NCBI RefSeq assembly: GCF_014645535.1
Contig: NZ_BMLX01000007.1
Location: 124,001-188,000, forward strand
Source of the DNA: Silvimonas iriomotensis
Lineage (GTDB): Bacteria > Pseudomonadota > Gammaproteobacteria > Burkholderiales > Chitinibacteraceae
Length of the DNA: 64,000 nucleotides
Direction: 5' to 3'
The notes under the pieces were generated by a model, which was not told the DNA's origin, made no database searches, and saw only the letters and a list, made by a program, of their open reading frames with translations. A program made the position numbers and the translations under genes. This document shows positions 54,218 to 64,000 of the stretch, in pieces. Position 1 is the first letter of the stretch. Every line of letters begins with the position of its first letter.

Positions 54218-55939
54218 ATGAAATTGCTTAGTCCCGCCGCCATTGCGGATATTGGTTTCCGCAAACTGCAGCCGTCTTTGCCGGCATGGGTCGCGCCTGC
54301 CTGGAAGAAATTCAGCCCCGTCGCCCCGTTTGCACTGCTGATTGTCGGCCGTTTGCTGGTGGACACCGTGTGGGACGCCCCGCGCGTGCTGTTTCAGGTC
54401 TTGTTGTTCCTGTTTTTCTTTGCCTTTCTAGAGCGCTGGTCGGCCGTGGCCGCCACCATCGGCCTTGAAGGGGCCTTGCTCAATGGCAGCTGGATCAAGG
54501 AAGACGCCACCGGCGAGCCGCTGCTCACCCGCGACCTGTTTGAAGTCTCGCAAGGCGCCGCGCTGACGGGATACGCCGACTGGCATCTGGTGGCCTACGT
54601 GACCATGACCGTGCTGGCCATCGGCTACGGCCTGTACCGCCATCCGCGCTTTGTGTCCTGGCGCCTGCTGCCCGCGCTGATCCTGCCAGCCATGTTCTAC
54701 GTGCGCATGGATAACCCGGCGCGGCTGGATGACTACCTGACCCTGCCGCTGACCAACGCGCTGCGCACCGAATACCTCTCGTACAATTTCCGCGAAAACG
54801 CCCGTACCAACGGTGTGCTGGGCCATCTGTACCTGAACGCAGAAACTGTCCCCCCGCCCAGACACGGCCCGCACAATTTCTACGCCGCGGCCCCGCTGCG
54901 CCAGTTTGATGCCACAGACCCGGATGTCTTTGTCATCCTGTGCGAATCGTGTTTCACCACTGAAGACAGCCGCTTCCCCACCGCTGTATTGCGGCTGCGC
55001 GATGAAAACGGGTTCGCGCTCACCCACATGGTCAGCCCGGTCTATGGTGGCGGCACGGCCGAGGCCGAGTTTGAAGTACTCACGGGCTTATCCAGCAAGG
55101 TGTTCCCGGGCGTGGATTACCAGACCTTCGCCAACCAGTACCGCGACGACGCGCACACCATCGTCAGCCACTTCCGCAAGGAGGGGTACCACACCTACGG
55201 CCTGCACGACTATTACTCGACCTTCTGGAAGCGCAACATCATCTACCCGAAGTTCGGCTTTGATGAGACGCACTTTGTCGATGAAATGAACTGGGACGAA
55301 GAAGGCTGGCCAGACGACACGCTGTTGTTCGACAAGGTGCTGACGCTCTACAACCAGAGCCCCAAAAAACAAAAAACCATGATGTTCATGGCCACCGTCA
55401 TGACCCACGGCAAATACGTGGGCGCCAACGACGACAACGGCGAAGCCGACTACCGCAAGCGTCTGGATAAATCCATCGCTGACATGCAGCGCTTTGTCAT
55501 CGCCCTGCAAAAAGCCGCCGCCAAACGCAAACGGCCAGTCATGGTCGTCGTCTTTGGCGACCACAAACCCGGCCTGACCGCCGTGTTCAACCACGACGGC
55601 GTGCTTGGCGGCAACCAGTTCTCTACCGTCGGCGCCCGCAACGAAGACTTCCGCTTCGTCCCGCGCATGTCGCCAGAACAAATGGGCGAACGCGGCAGCA
55701 TTCCGGTACTGGTCAAATACACCGGCAAGCAAAAGAACCTGGCCAGCGAAGTGGCCGGCAACATGACCGACAAACCGCTCTTGTGCATGTCTGCCCAACT
55801 GGCCCAGACCACCGACAACCAGGGCCGCTTCTTCGGCACCCTGGCGCGGGTGTGTGATGACATGAAGGGCTACCCGTATGGTGAACACGGCTGGGAAGCC
55901 ACCTTCCCGACGGCGTTGTATGCGGAGCGGTTGTTCTGA
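54218..55939 (+). CDS. LtaS-family sulfatase/phosphoglycerol transferase
   Basis: A 573-residue membrane protein. Four or five N-terminal helices (about 40-180) precede an extracytoplasmic alkaline-phosphatase-fold domain. Metal-site motif VILCESCF (about 240) and the nucleophile block GGGTAEAEFEVLTGL, whose Thr is the LtaS catalytic residue, are clear; GDHKPG completes the metal site. In Gram-negatives such enzymes decorate periplasmic glucans or surface polysaccharides with phosphoglycerol. ATG 54218 starts just before the helices. Confidence 0.87.
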   Translation: MKLLSPAAIADIGFRKLQPSLPAWVAPAWKKFSPVAPFALLIVGRLLVDTVWDAPRVLFQVLLFLFFFAFLERWSAVAATIGLEGALLNGSWIKEDATGEPLLTRDLFEVSQGAALTGYADWHLVAYVTMTVLAIGYGLYRHPRFVSWRLLPALILPAMFYVRMDNPARLDDYLTLPLTNALRTEYLSYNFRENARTNGVLGHLYLNAETVPPPRHGPHNFYAAAPLRQFDATDPDVFVILCESCFTTEDSRFPTAVLRLRDENGFALTHMVSPVYGGGTAEAEFEVLTGLSSKVFPGVDYQTFANQYRDDAHTIVSHFRKEGYHTYGLHDYYSTFWKRNIIYPKFGFDETHFVDEMNWDEEGWPDDTLLFDKVLTLYNQSPKKQKTMMFMATVMTHGKYVGANDDNGEADYRKRLDKSIADMQRFVIALQKAAAKRKRPVMVVVFGDHKPGLTAVFNHDGVLGGNQFSTVGARNEDFRFVPRMSPEQMGERGSIPVLVKYTGKQKNLASEVAGNMTDKPLLCMSAQLAQTTDNQGRFFGTLARVCDDMKGYPYGEHGWEATFPTALYAERLF

Positions 55940-56283
55940 GGCGCAAGGTGTTGCCCAAACAAAAAAGGATGCCCGATGGCATCCTTTTTTGTTTCACCCC
56001 GCGCGTAGCGTGGATACGGCGCAAGGCACACATCCACCCCGCACCACTGAGCCGCGGTCCTCACACTCACGTTACATGTGGGTCAGTTGTGATAACGAAC
56101 CGTGCCGGTGAATGACCAGGGATGAAAAGGGGTGCGCCAGGCGCTCCTTTTTTGTCAGGCATTCAACGCGATTGCCGCAGGCCAGAAAAGCAACAGCGGC
56201 GGCTGATTTGCTGCAACGCGGCCGGGAGAGGCGCAGCATGACGTTGTCTTCTCTCCGCGCGAAGCGCGTGTCCCAACCCCTTT
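55940..56283. other. Intergenic region with two terminator-like hairpins
   Basis: The LtaS-like gene's terminator is GGATGCC-CGAT-GGCATCC with flanking A6/T6 (55961-55993). A weaker hairpin with AAAAGG/CCTTTT (56125-56153) follows. Nothing else is recognised; the short open frames look random. Confidence 0.75.
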
Positions 56284-57423
56284 ATGCCCGCCTTGAATGA
56301 CTCCGCTTTCTCGCATGACCCTGGCTCTTTCCCCTCCCTGATTGAAACCCCGGACGCGCTGACTATCCAGTACGGCTCAGGGATTAACCTGTTTCGTGGC
56401 GCCTGCTGCCTGGTCGCACTGGGCTTGTTCGGCCTGCAATTAAACGGGCTCATCAACCTGCATGATTCGTGGCATGGATTCTTGTGGACTGGAGGTGCCA
56501 GCCTGGCTGCATTTGCGCTGTTGCTGGATATATTTTTGGTCCAGCTGTTCATGCGTGGCGGCTTTCAGATGGTCCGTTTTGGCCGCGATGGATCAATCAC
56601 TACGGGGCTGGAATCCCGGCGAATGACTCACGCACCGGTTGTGCGGCGAACCAACAGCTCTTCCCGCAACAAAGAACTCTGGGGGATCGAGTTGCGCTTT
56701 CGGGGCGGGGCCGTCAATTTACCGCATTGCGATAAACAAAAGGATCGGGACAAGGTCGCTGATGCGCTTGAGCATTGGCTTGCAGCGCATTTTCCCGGCG
56801 CGCCTGTGATCGATGAGGCCCGCCGCTATGACAGCTGGTTCACCTACCTGTTGATGCTGGCTTTGACGATTGCATTGGTGGTGGGTGGTCAGATGCTGAC
56901 GCCGCTTTTTTTTGATCACACGACCCTTGATCCGACCGCCCCGGCCGCGCCGATCACGTTGCTGGTCATGCTTGCGGCATGGGCAATCCCTTTTTATGCC
57001 TGGCGCGTGCGGACCAGGACCGGCCCGGATATCGACCTGCACCTCTCAACCCGTTTGCGGTGTGCGATCCTGGTCACGCTGTTTTGCGCGGGGGGCGCGC
57101 TCAGCCTGGGTTTGGCGGCACCCATGCAGCTGATTGCCACCCACGCAACCCCGGGCCAAGTCATCATCTGGCAAGCGCGACCAGAAACTGTACGCACAAA
57201 AGACTGCGCCGCCCTGCTGACTCTGACCAATCCACGGACCAATCAGCAATTGCAGCATTGCAACCGCGGCGGCCTGGTTACAACCGGAACGGGCTACTAT
57301 CAGGCAGCCAGCAGAATCAACCGGTACGGCACAATCAACCAGTGGCTGGGACAGGTACACGCTGATGCGGTAACGCCAGGCACTACCGCACCTCGTCATC
57401 CTGGCGGCCAAACCGCACCATAA
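56284..57423 (+). CDS. Membrane protein of unknown function
   Basis: A 379-residue protein with two hydrophobic pairs (about residues 36-83 and 186-245) and two more near 264-285; the C-terminal third is hydrophilic with two cysteines. No family recognised. The coding end overlaps the convergent aceK end by 41 bp. Confidence 0.65.
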   Translation: MPALNDSAFSHDPGSFPSLIETPDALTIQYGSGINLFRGACCLVALGLFGLQLNGLINLHDSWHGFLWTGGASLAAFALLLDIFLVQLFMRGGFQMVRFGRDGSITTGLESRRMTHAPVVRRTNSSSRNKELWGIELRFRGGAVNLPHCDKQKDRDKVADALEHWLAAHFPGAPVIDEARRYDSWFTYLLMLALTIALVVGGQMLTPLFFDHTTLDPTAPAAPITLLVMLAAWAIPFYAWRVRTRTGPDIDLHLSTRLRCAILVTLFCAGGALSLGLAAPMQLIATHATPGQVIIWQARPETVRTKDCAALLTLTNPRTNQQLQHCNRGGLVTTGTGYYQAASRINRYGTINQWLGQVHADAVTPGTTAPRHPGGQTAP

Positions 57424-59170
57424 ACCGCGTGTCCTGCGGATACGGGAAGAAGTCTTCCACAATCCCGCGCTGGATACGCGCCTTGGTTTGCTGCCAGAAG
57501 TCCGGCGTTAGCAGGTCGGCGTGGTATTTCATGAACGCCGCGCGCATGTCGGCGCGGGTGAGCAGGAAGGTGCCGAACTCTTCCGGATAGACCTCGTTTT
57601 TGTGGCCGGTGTACCAGGCCTCGCCAGAGAGTTCGTATTCCGGCGCCAGCGGCGGCGGAATACGGCGGAAATCGCAGTCGGTCATGTACTCGATTTCGTC
57701 GTAGTCGTAGAACACCACACGGCCGGCACGGGTGATGCCGAAGTTCTTGAACAGCATGTCGCCGGGGAAGATATTGGCAATGGCCAGTTCGCGCAGGGCG
57801 TTGCCGTAATCGCGGATCACGTCTTCCACGATCTGGCCGGTGCTTTGGTCCAGCAAGATGTTCAGCGGCATCATGCGACGCTCAATGTACAAATGGCGGA
57901 TGACCACCGTATCGCCGTCTTCCTCGTACATGGAAGGCGCCAGCGTGGCCAGCTCCTGCAACAGTTCCGGGTCGCAGCGGTCACGCGGCAGGGCGACGTT
58001 GGAGAACTCCCAGGAGTCGGCCATGCGGCCCACCCGGTCGTGCTGTTTCACCATCTGGTATTTGGCGCGCACCAGTTTGCGATCCACCTCTTTGGGCGGC
58101 GGGATCACGTCTTTGATCACCTTGAACACAAAGGGGAAAGACGGCAGCGTGAACACGATCATCACCATGCCCTTGATACCGGGCGCAATGGTAAAGCGGT
58201 CGCTGGAATGGCGCAGGTGGTGGAACAACTCGCGGTAAAACATGGTTTTACCTTGCTTGCCCAGGCCCAGCATGGTGTACAACTCGGCGCGCGAACAGTC
58301 TGGCAGCACCTGGTGCAAAAAGTGCACGGTGGCCGATGGCACTTCCATATCAACCAGGAAATACGCGCGCGACAGGCTGAACAGGTGGCGGATATGCAGG
58401 TGGTTGAACAGCGCCGCATCCACGTATAACTGGCCCGCATCGCTGCGGTACAGCGGCAGCGCAAAAGGCAATACCAGATCGCCGTTGATCACGCGGCCGA
58501 TGATATATGCCGTCTTGCCGCGATAAAACGGCGAGGCCATGACCTGGATTTGCGAATTGAACGAGAGCTTGGGCCAGTGCCCCATGTGGGCATGCGCGGC
58601 GCGCAAGATGTAGCGCACATCGCGCTTGAGGTCTTCAAACGGCAGGCTGAAGTCAAAATCCGTGAGGATGCGTTCGACCGTGTCTTCCAGCCAGCTGCGT
58701 GAGGGGTAGTAGGTGCGGTAGACCTGCGGCTCCCACGCTTCGATGTATTCGGTAGAAACGGCCGGCCGGTAGAAGATGAAATCGTTGTGGAAATACGTGC
58801 GGTGCAAAATGCGGCAGCACACGGAATTGAAAAACGTCTCGGCCAGTTCAGGCTGCTTGTGGTTGGCCAGCAGGCCAATGTACTGCGTCTTGGCCCGCGC
58901 CCAGACTTCATCGGGCAGGCTGTCCGGATTGAACTCTTTCAGAATGCGCTCGACTGCTTCATCCACACGCATATCGTAAAAGGCGATCCGCCGTTTCACC
59001 GTCTCACGCTGGGCGCTGGTATCGCCGGCCTCAAAGTAGCCCTTGGCGCTCTGGCTGCATTCGCGGAACAAGCGGTAGTGGCAATCAAAGCCATCCAGAA
59101 TGGCACGCGCCAGGCTCAGGGCCTCACCATTGCCATATGCCGTGCTGACTGCCTGTTCCTGATGTCCCAT
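57383..59170 (-). CDS. aceK: Isocitrate dehydrogenase kinase/phosphatase
   Basis: A 595-residue bifunctional enzyme switching isocitrate flow between the TCA cycle and the glyoxylate shunt. N-terminal ILDGFDCHYRLFRECSQSAK, the catalytic region with GIKGMVMIVFTLPSFPFVFKVIKD, and the late DYDEIEYMTDCDFR and EVYPEEFGTFLL are characteristic. No aceA or aceB lies next to it, unlike the enteric aceBAK operon. Confidence 0.97.
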   Translation of the reverse strand: MGHQEQAVSTAYGNGEALSLARAILDGFDCHYRLFRECSQSAKGYFEAGDTSAQRETVKRRIAFYDMRVDEAVERILKEFNPDSLPDEVWARAKTQYIGLLANHKQPELAETFFNSVCCRILHRTYFHNDFIFYRPAVSTEYIEAWEPQVYRTYYPSRSWLEDTVERILTDFDFSLPFEDLKRDVRYILRAAHAHMGHWPKLSFNSQIQVMASPFYRGKTAYIIGRVINGDLVLPFALPLYRSDAGQLYVDAALFNHLHIRHLFSLSRAYFLVDMEVPSATVHFLHQVLPDCSRAELYTMLGLGKQGKTMFYRELFHHLRHSSDRFTIAPGIKGMVMIVFTLPSFPFVFKVIKDVIPPPKEVDRKLVRAKYQMVKQHDRVGRMADSWEFSNVALPRDRCDPELLQELATLAPSMYEEDGDTVVIRHLYIERRMMPLNILLDQSTGQIVEDVIRDYGNALRELAIANIFPGDMLFKNFGITRAGRVVFYDYDEIEYMTDCDFRRIPPPLAPEYELSGEAWYTGHKNEVYPEEFGTFLLTRADMRAAFMKYHADLLTPDFWQQTKARIQRGIVEDFFPYPQDTRFMVRFGRQDDEVR

Positions 59171-59294
59171 ACATCCTCCGACGCAGCGTTCAATCCAGTG
59201 TAGAGCGGTAACCGACCGACATTGAAATTAACGTGCTGCACTGCGTCAGACGATGGGGGCAAACCCGCAAAGGGGTGTTTGAAGCGAGCCCGGT

Positions 59295-60539
59295 TCAGGG
59301 CTGGCCTTGCCACATCAAAGTAAAGGAACTCCACGGAGCTGCGGGCTGGTTGACGGTCCAGACACTGTTGACGGTCTGCGCCTGGAATACCGGTTTTCCA
59401 TACTTGTCCGTGTGGGCTTTATGCCACGGCAAGTCCTGGCGAGTCTGTGCCTGAACACGTTCCCACTGATCGCCAGGATAAAACATGCGGTAGTTGACCA
59501 GCCCATGCACTCCGAAGGCAAACACCACAAACTGTACGCGCCCGCCAAAGGCAGTTTTGACGTGCATCTCGCACAGGCGGGTAATCCCGGCAGCCAGATT
59601 GGCTTTGTCGTTGCCGGCGTCGTAGCAATCCGGGGTGAAGCCTTTATCCTGCAACCGCTGGATCACGTTACTTTCTGTTGCAGAGGCGGCAAAACCGGTC
59701 ACGGAAAAGGCCCAGTCTGGCGCCTTGGCGCCCTCGACCAGATCAGTTCCGATTTCCTGGTCGGGCGGCGGTGGTGGAAGAGGTGCCAGTTCATGTGCAA
59801 CAAACGCAATCAGCAGCGCCGCCGCGATCGCCCCCAGCATGCCTATCTTCTGGGCCCGCCACATGGGCCGGAGATTGTTGGCGGGGTTCGTCAGTTCAGC
59901 GCGGTGGTACTTCCCCAGAAGACGCCCGCCCCACATGCTAAGACCGAAAGCAAGAAGCCCGAAGAATGCAAAAAGCACGATCGGCAGCCGCCCCATACCC
60001 CCAAATAACCATGACAGGTAAAGCCCCAGCAGCAGCAGAGCGATGCCCAGGATGCAGCCACCTGTAGCAGTGCTCCGGTAGCTTTTGTCTGCGGCCTTTT
60101 TGCCTTCACGCTTGTTCAGCGCAATCTCGATGGAGCGCTCCGTCACCCAGCCCCCAAGCGCCCCCATGAACAGACTGGTACAGAGCGGAAAAACCCAGTG
60201 TGACCAGTCTGCCGCCTCGTCTGCGGGCTCGCCCCTCATGGACAGGTGATGGCAGAAGCCCAGGCCGAAGATGAACCAGGCGAGCGCCACCAGCCAGAAT
60301 CGCCGGCGATCTGGCTTGAGCAAAGCGTCTGCCTTGCCCGCCACCGCCAGCATGTTCCAAAGCATGATTGCTGCACCAATCAAGATCCCGACCGATGCGA
60401 AATAGGCATCGCCTCCATCCAGCGGCACAGGCTTTTGATTTTTAACCGGGATCAAGAGGTAATCGTGACTTAAGCCATACCAGGCAACGCCTCCCAGCAA
60501 GAGCGTGTAGAAGCCGTAAGACAACGTTTTGGTGTTCAT
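59295..60539 (-). CDS. Multi-helix membrane protein of unknown function
   Basis: A 414-residue protein with six to seven helices in the first 250 residues and a soluble C-terminal domain (about 265-414, three cysteines). Family unknown. ATG 60539 fits the first helix; the longer frame from 60572 is less likely. It sits where dnaA would often be found next to dnaN. Confidence 0.65.
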   Translation of the reverse strand: MNTKTLSYGFYTLLLGGVAWYGLSHDYLLIPVKNQKPVPLDGGDAYFASVGILIGAAIMLWNMLAVAGKADALLKPDRRRFWLVALAWFIFGLGFCHHLSMRGEPADEAADWSHWVFPLCTSLFMGALGGWVTERSIEIALNKREGKKAADKSYRSTATGGCILGIALLLLGLYLSWLFGGMGRLPIVLFAFFGLLAFGLSMWGGRLLGKYHRAELTNPANNLRPMWRAQKIGMLGAIAAALLIAFVAHELAPLPPPPPDQEIGTDLVEGAKAPDWAFSVTGFAASATESNVIQRLQDKGFTPDCYDAGNDKANLAAGITRLCEMHVKTAFGGRVQFVVFAFGVHGLVNYRMFYPGDQWERVQAQTRQDLPWHKAHTDKYGKPVFQAQTVNSVWTVNQPAAPWSSFTLMWQGQP

Positions 60540-60572
60540 GGGAAGGGGGAGATGGCCAGAGATAATCAGCAC

Positions 60573-60840
60573 ATGCTAATTCTTGCGCACGGCAAAACCC
60601 ACATCACACACGCCGTCTGTTGGTTTTATGTCAGCAAATATCGGCCAGAATTACACGCCTCCTTCAATCAACATGGCTGACCTTTCTGCCATTGCCAAAG
60701 CGGCCACACGCATGGCCCGTTGCCACCCTGTGCGCACGGGCAAAGATGCCAGCCCGGCAAAGGTAGCAAGTACGTGTCTTGAGGGGCGTTTTCAGGTAAA
60801 ATCTTTCCCTATTTGAACCCACTTTTGCGGACCTGTAGCC
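60573..60840 (+). other. Region upstream of dnaN
   Basis: No gene recognised. A TAAAAT -10-like box is at 60797-60802, which could drive dnaN. No TTATCCACA-type DnaA boxes were seen. Confidence 0.5.
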
Positions 60841-61947
60841 ATGCCCTTGTTGCAAGCCGAACGTGATGCCCTGCTGAAGCCGCTCGCCACCGTGACCGGT
60901 ATCGTCGAGCGCCGCCATACGCTGCCGATCCTCTCTAACGTGTTGATCCGCAAACAGGGCGATTCCCTGGCATTTACCGGCACCGATCTGGAAATCCAGA
61001 TCGCCAGTGAGCAAAGCGAAGGGTTCTCGGGCGAAGACTTCGCCATTACCGTTTCGGCCAAAAAGCTGTCTGACATCCTGCGCGCCATTCCGGACCGCGC
61101 CGTGGTCACGTTTGAAGACAACGAAGGCCGCCTGACGCTCAAAGCCGGCAAGAGCCGTTTCCAGTTGCAGACCCTGCCAGCCGGTGATTTCCCGACCCTG
61201 GCCGTGGACAACAACCTGCGCGCCACCATCCGCATGCCGCAAGGCCAGCTCAAGGCCCTGCTGGGCCGCGTGCAATTTGCCATGGCGCATCAGGACATCC
61301 GTTACTACCTCAACGGTTTGTTCTTTGTGACCGATGGCAATCTGTTGAAGCTGGTCGCCACCGATGGCCACCGCCTCTCGTTTGCCTCGGCCGAGCTGGA
61401 TGCCAGCTTCGACAAGAACGAAGTGATCCTGCCGCGCAAGACGATTCTGGAGCTGTACAAGCTGCTGGCTGAATCCGATGACGAAGTCACCATCGACATC
61501 GCCAGCAACCAGGTGCGTTTTGCCTTTGGCAATATCGTGATCCACACCAAGGTGGTTGACGGCAAGTTCCCGGACTATCAGCGCGTTATTCCGCAAAATA
61601 ACGACAAGTTCCTGAAAATTGAACGTCAGACCCTGTTGTCTGCCCTGCAACGCGCGGCCATTCTTTCCAACGAGAAATTCCGTGGCGTGCGTCTGGTGCT
61701 GACCGACAACACCATCCGCATCCTGTGTAACAACAACGAACAGGAAGAAGCGCAGGAAGAAGTCGAGATCGACTACACCGGCGCACCGCTGGATATCGGT
61801 TTCAATATCCAGTATCTGCTGGATGTGCTGACCAACCTCCAGGTCGAAACGCTTGATTTCGTGTTTGGTGATGTGACCTCCAGCGTGCTGGTGAACATCC
61901 CCGACAACGAGCATTTCAAGTACATCGTCATGCCGATGCGAATTTAA
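60841..61947 (+). CDS. dnaN: DNA polymerase III beta subunit (sliding clamp)
   Basis: A 368-residue clamp with three repeated domains. Characteristic MPLLQAERDALLKPLATV, ERRHTLPILSNVL, LVATDGHRLSFA, LPRKTILELYKLL and the C-terminal YIVMPMRI hydrophobic pocket region. Followed by gyrB with an 80-bp gap. Confidence 0.98.
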   Translation: MPLLQAERDALLKPLATVTGIVERRHTLPILSNVLIRKQGDSLAFTGTDLEIQIASEQSEGFSGEDFAITVSAKKLSDILRAIPDRAVVTFEDNEGRLTLKAGKSRFQLQTLPAGDFPTLAVDNNLRATIRMPQGQLKALLGRVQFAMAHQDIRYYLNGLFFVTDGNLLKLVATDGHRLSFASAELDASFDKNEVILPRKTILELYKLLAESDDEVTIDIASNQVRFAFGNIVIHTKVVDGKFPDYQRVIPQNNDKFLKIERQTLLSALQRAAILSNEKFRGVRLVLTDNTIRILCNNNEQEEAQEEVEIDYTGAPLDIGFNIQYLLDVLTNLQVETLDFVFGDVTSSVLVNIPDNEHFKYIVMPMRI

Positions 61948-61961
61948 GTATTAATCGCTGA

Positions 61962-64000
<2,039 letters not shown>

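Noticed and set aside
60583-60816. 77-residue plus-strand frame before dnaN
   Set aside because: No coding signs; it contains the presumed dnaN promoter.

Overview
The window reads as a stretch of a betaproteobacterial chromosome (GC-rich, ATG/GTG/TTG starts, rho-independent terminators, type IV pilins of the Neisseria/Pseudomonas type). Neisseriales is the likeliest order, and a Chromobacteriaceae/Chitinibacteraceae-like genus is my inference. Support comes from the dnaN-gyrB pair without recF, proA-nadD-rsfS, the ECF41 and RstAB modules, and dRS3-like 20-bp repeats of the form ATTCCC-N8-GGGAAT. dnaN and gyrB at the right edge suggest that the replication origin may be close, but no dnaA is visible.

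Layout. 31-1549: a nitronate-monooxygenase-like flavoprotein and a tRNA-Thr(CGT). 1622-15466: two tandem type IV pilins behind a sigma54-type promoter, followed on the same strand by two paralogous large membrane proteins, a GtrA-type flippase, a UDP-galactopyranose-mutase-like flavoprotein, a GT-C-type membrane protein and a GT2 polyprenyl-phosphate sugar synthase. The last five of these are translationally coupled or closely spaced. Two GT4 glycosyltransferases and a flippase converge from the other strand. The arrangement suggests a GtrABC-like pilin or surface glycosylation locus. 15563-18277: cysD and cysN with a YciI-like gene between them. 18278-18930 holds a dispersed repeat whose inverted partner lies at 41367-41546.

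18931-31575 is mostly housekeeping: EamA transporter, hslU (no hslV beside it), LysE, purC, hemolysin III, maf-rlmH, a pseudouridine synthase, a PaiB-FosA fusion gene, purE-orf-purK-alkD, and ndh. Two plus-strand intergenic segments with good terminators and no upstream plus-strand start look like small RNAs. 31791-36604: S1/P1 nuclease, cold-shock protein, an ECF41 sigma factor with its carboxymuconolactone-decarboxylase partner (both preceded by the exact TGTCACA-N16-CGTC promoter), a small unknown protein behind an AT-rich control region, peptide deformylase and a HugZ-like protein.

36712-41325 is the most coherent stress module: an RstA/RstB-like two-component system, then a secreted Asr-like protein expanded to 22 copies of a 16-residue repeat, with an RstA-box-like site upstream, then a secreted trypsin-like protease. 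41930-44284: proA-nadD-rsfS. 44375-60539: chemoreceptor, LysR/aldo-keto reductase pair, FUSC and DUF2239 proteins, a self-regulated ArsR/AHSA1 operon that appears leaderless, two MFS transporters, OsmC, an LtaS-family sulfatase, AceK and two unknown membrane proteins. 60841-64000: dnaN and the 5' part of gyrB.

All family calls are from reading motifs by eye; no database search was run. Most of the many other open frames are shadows of these genes.
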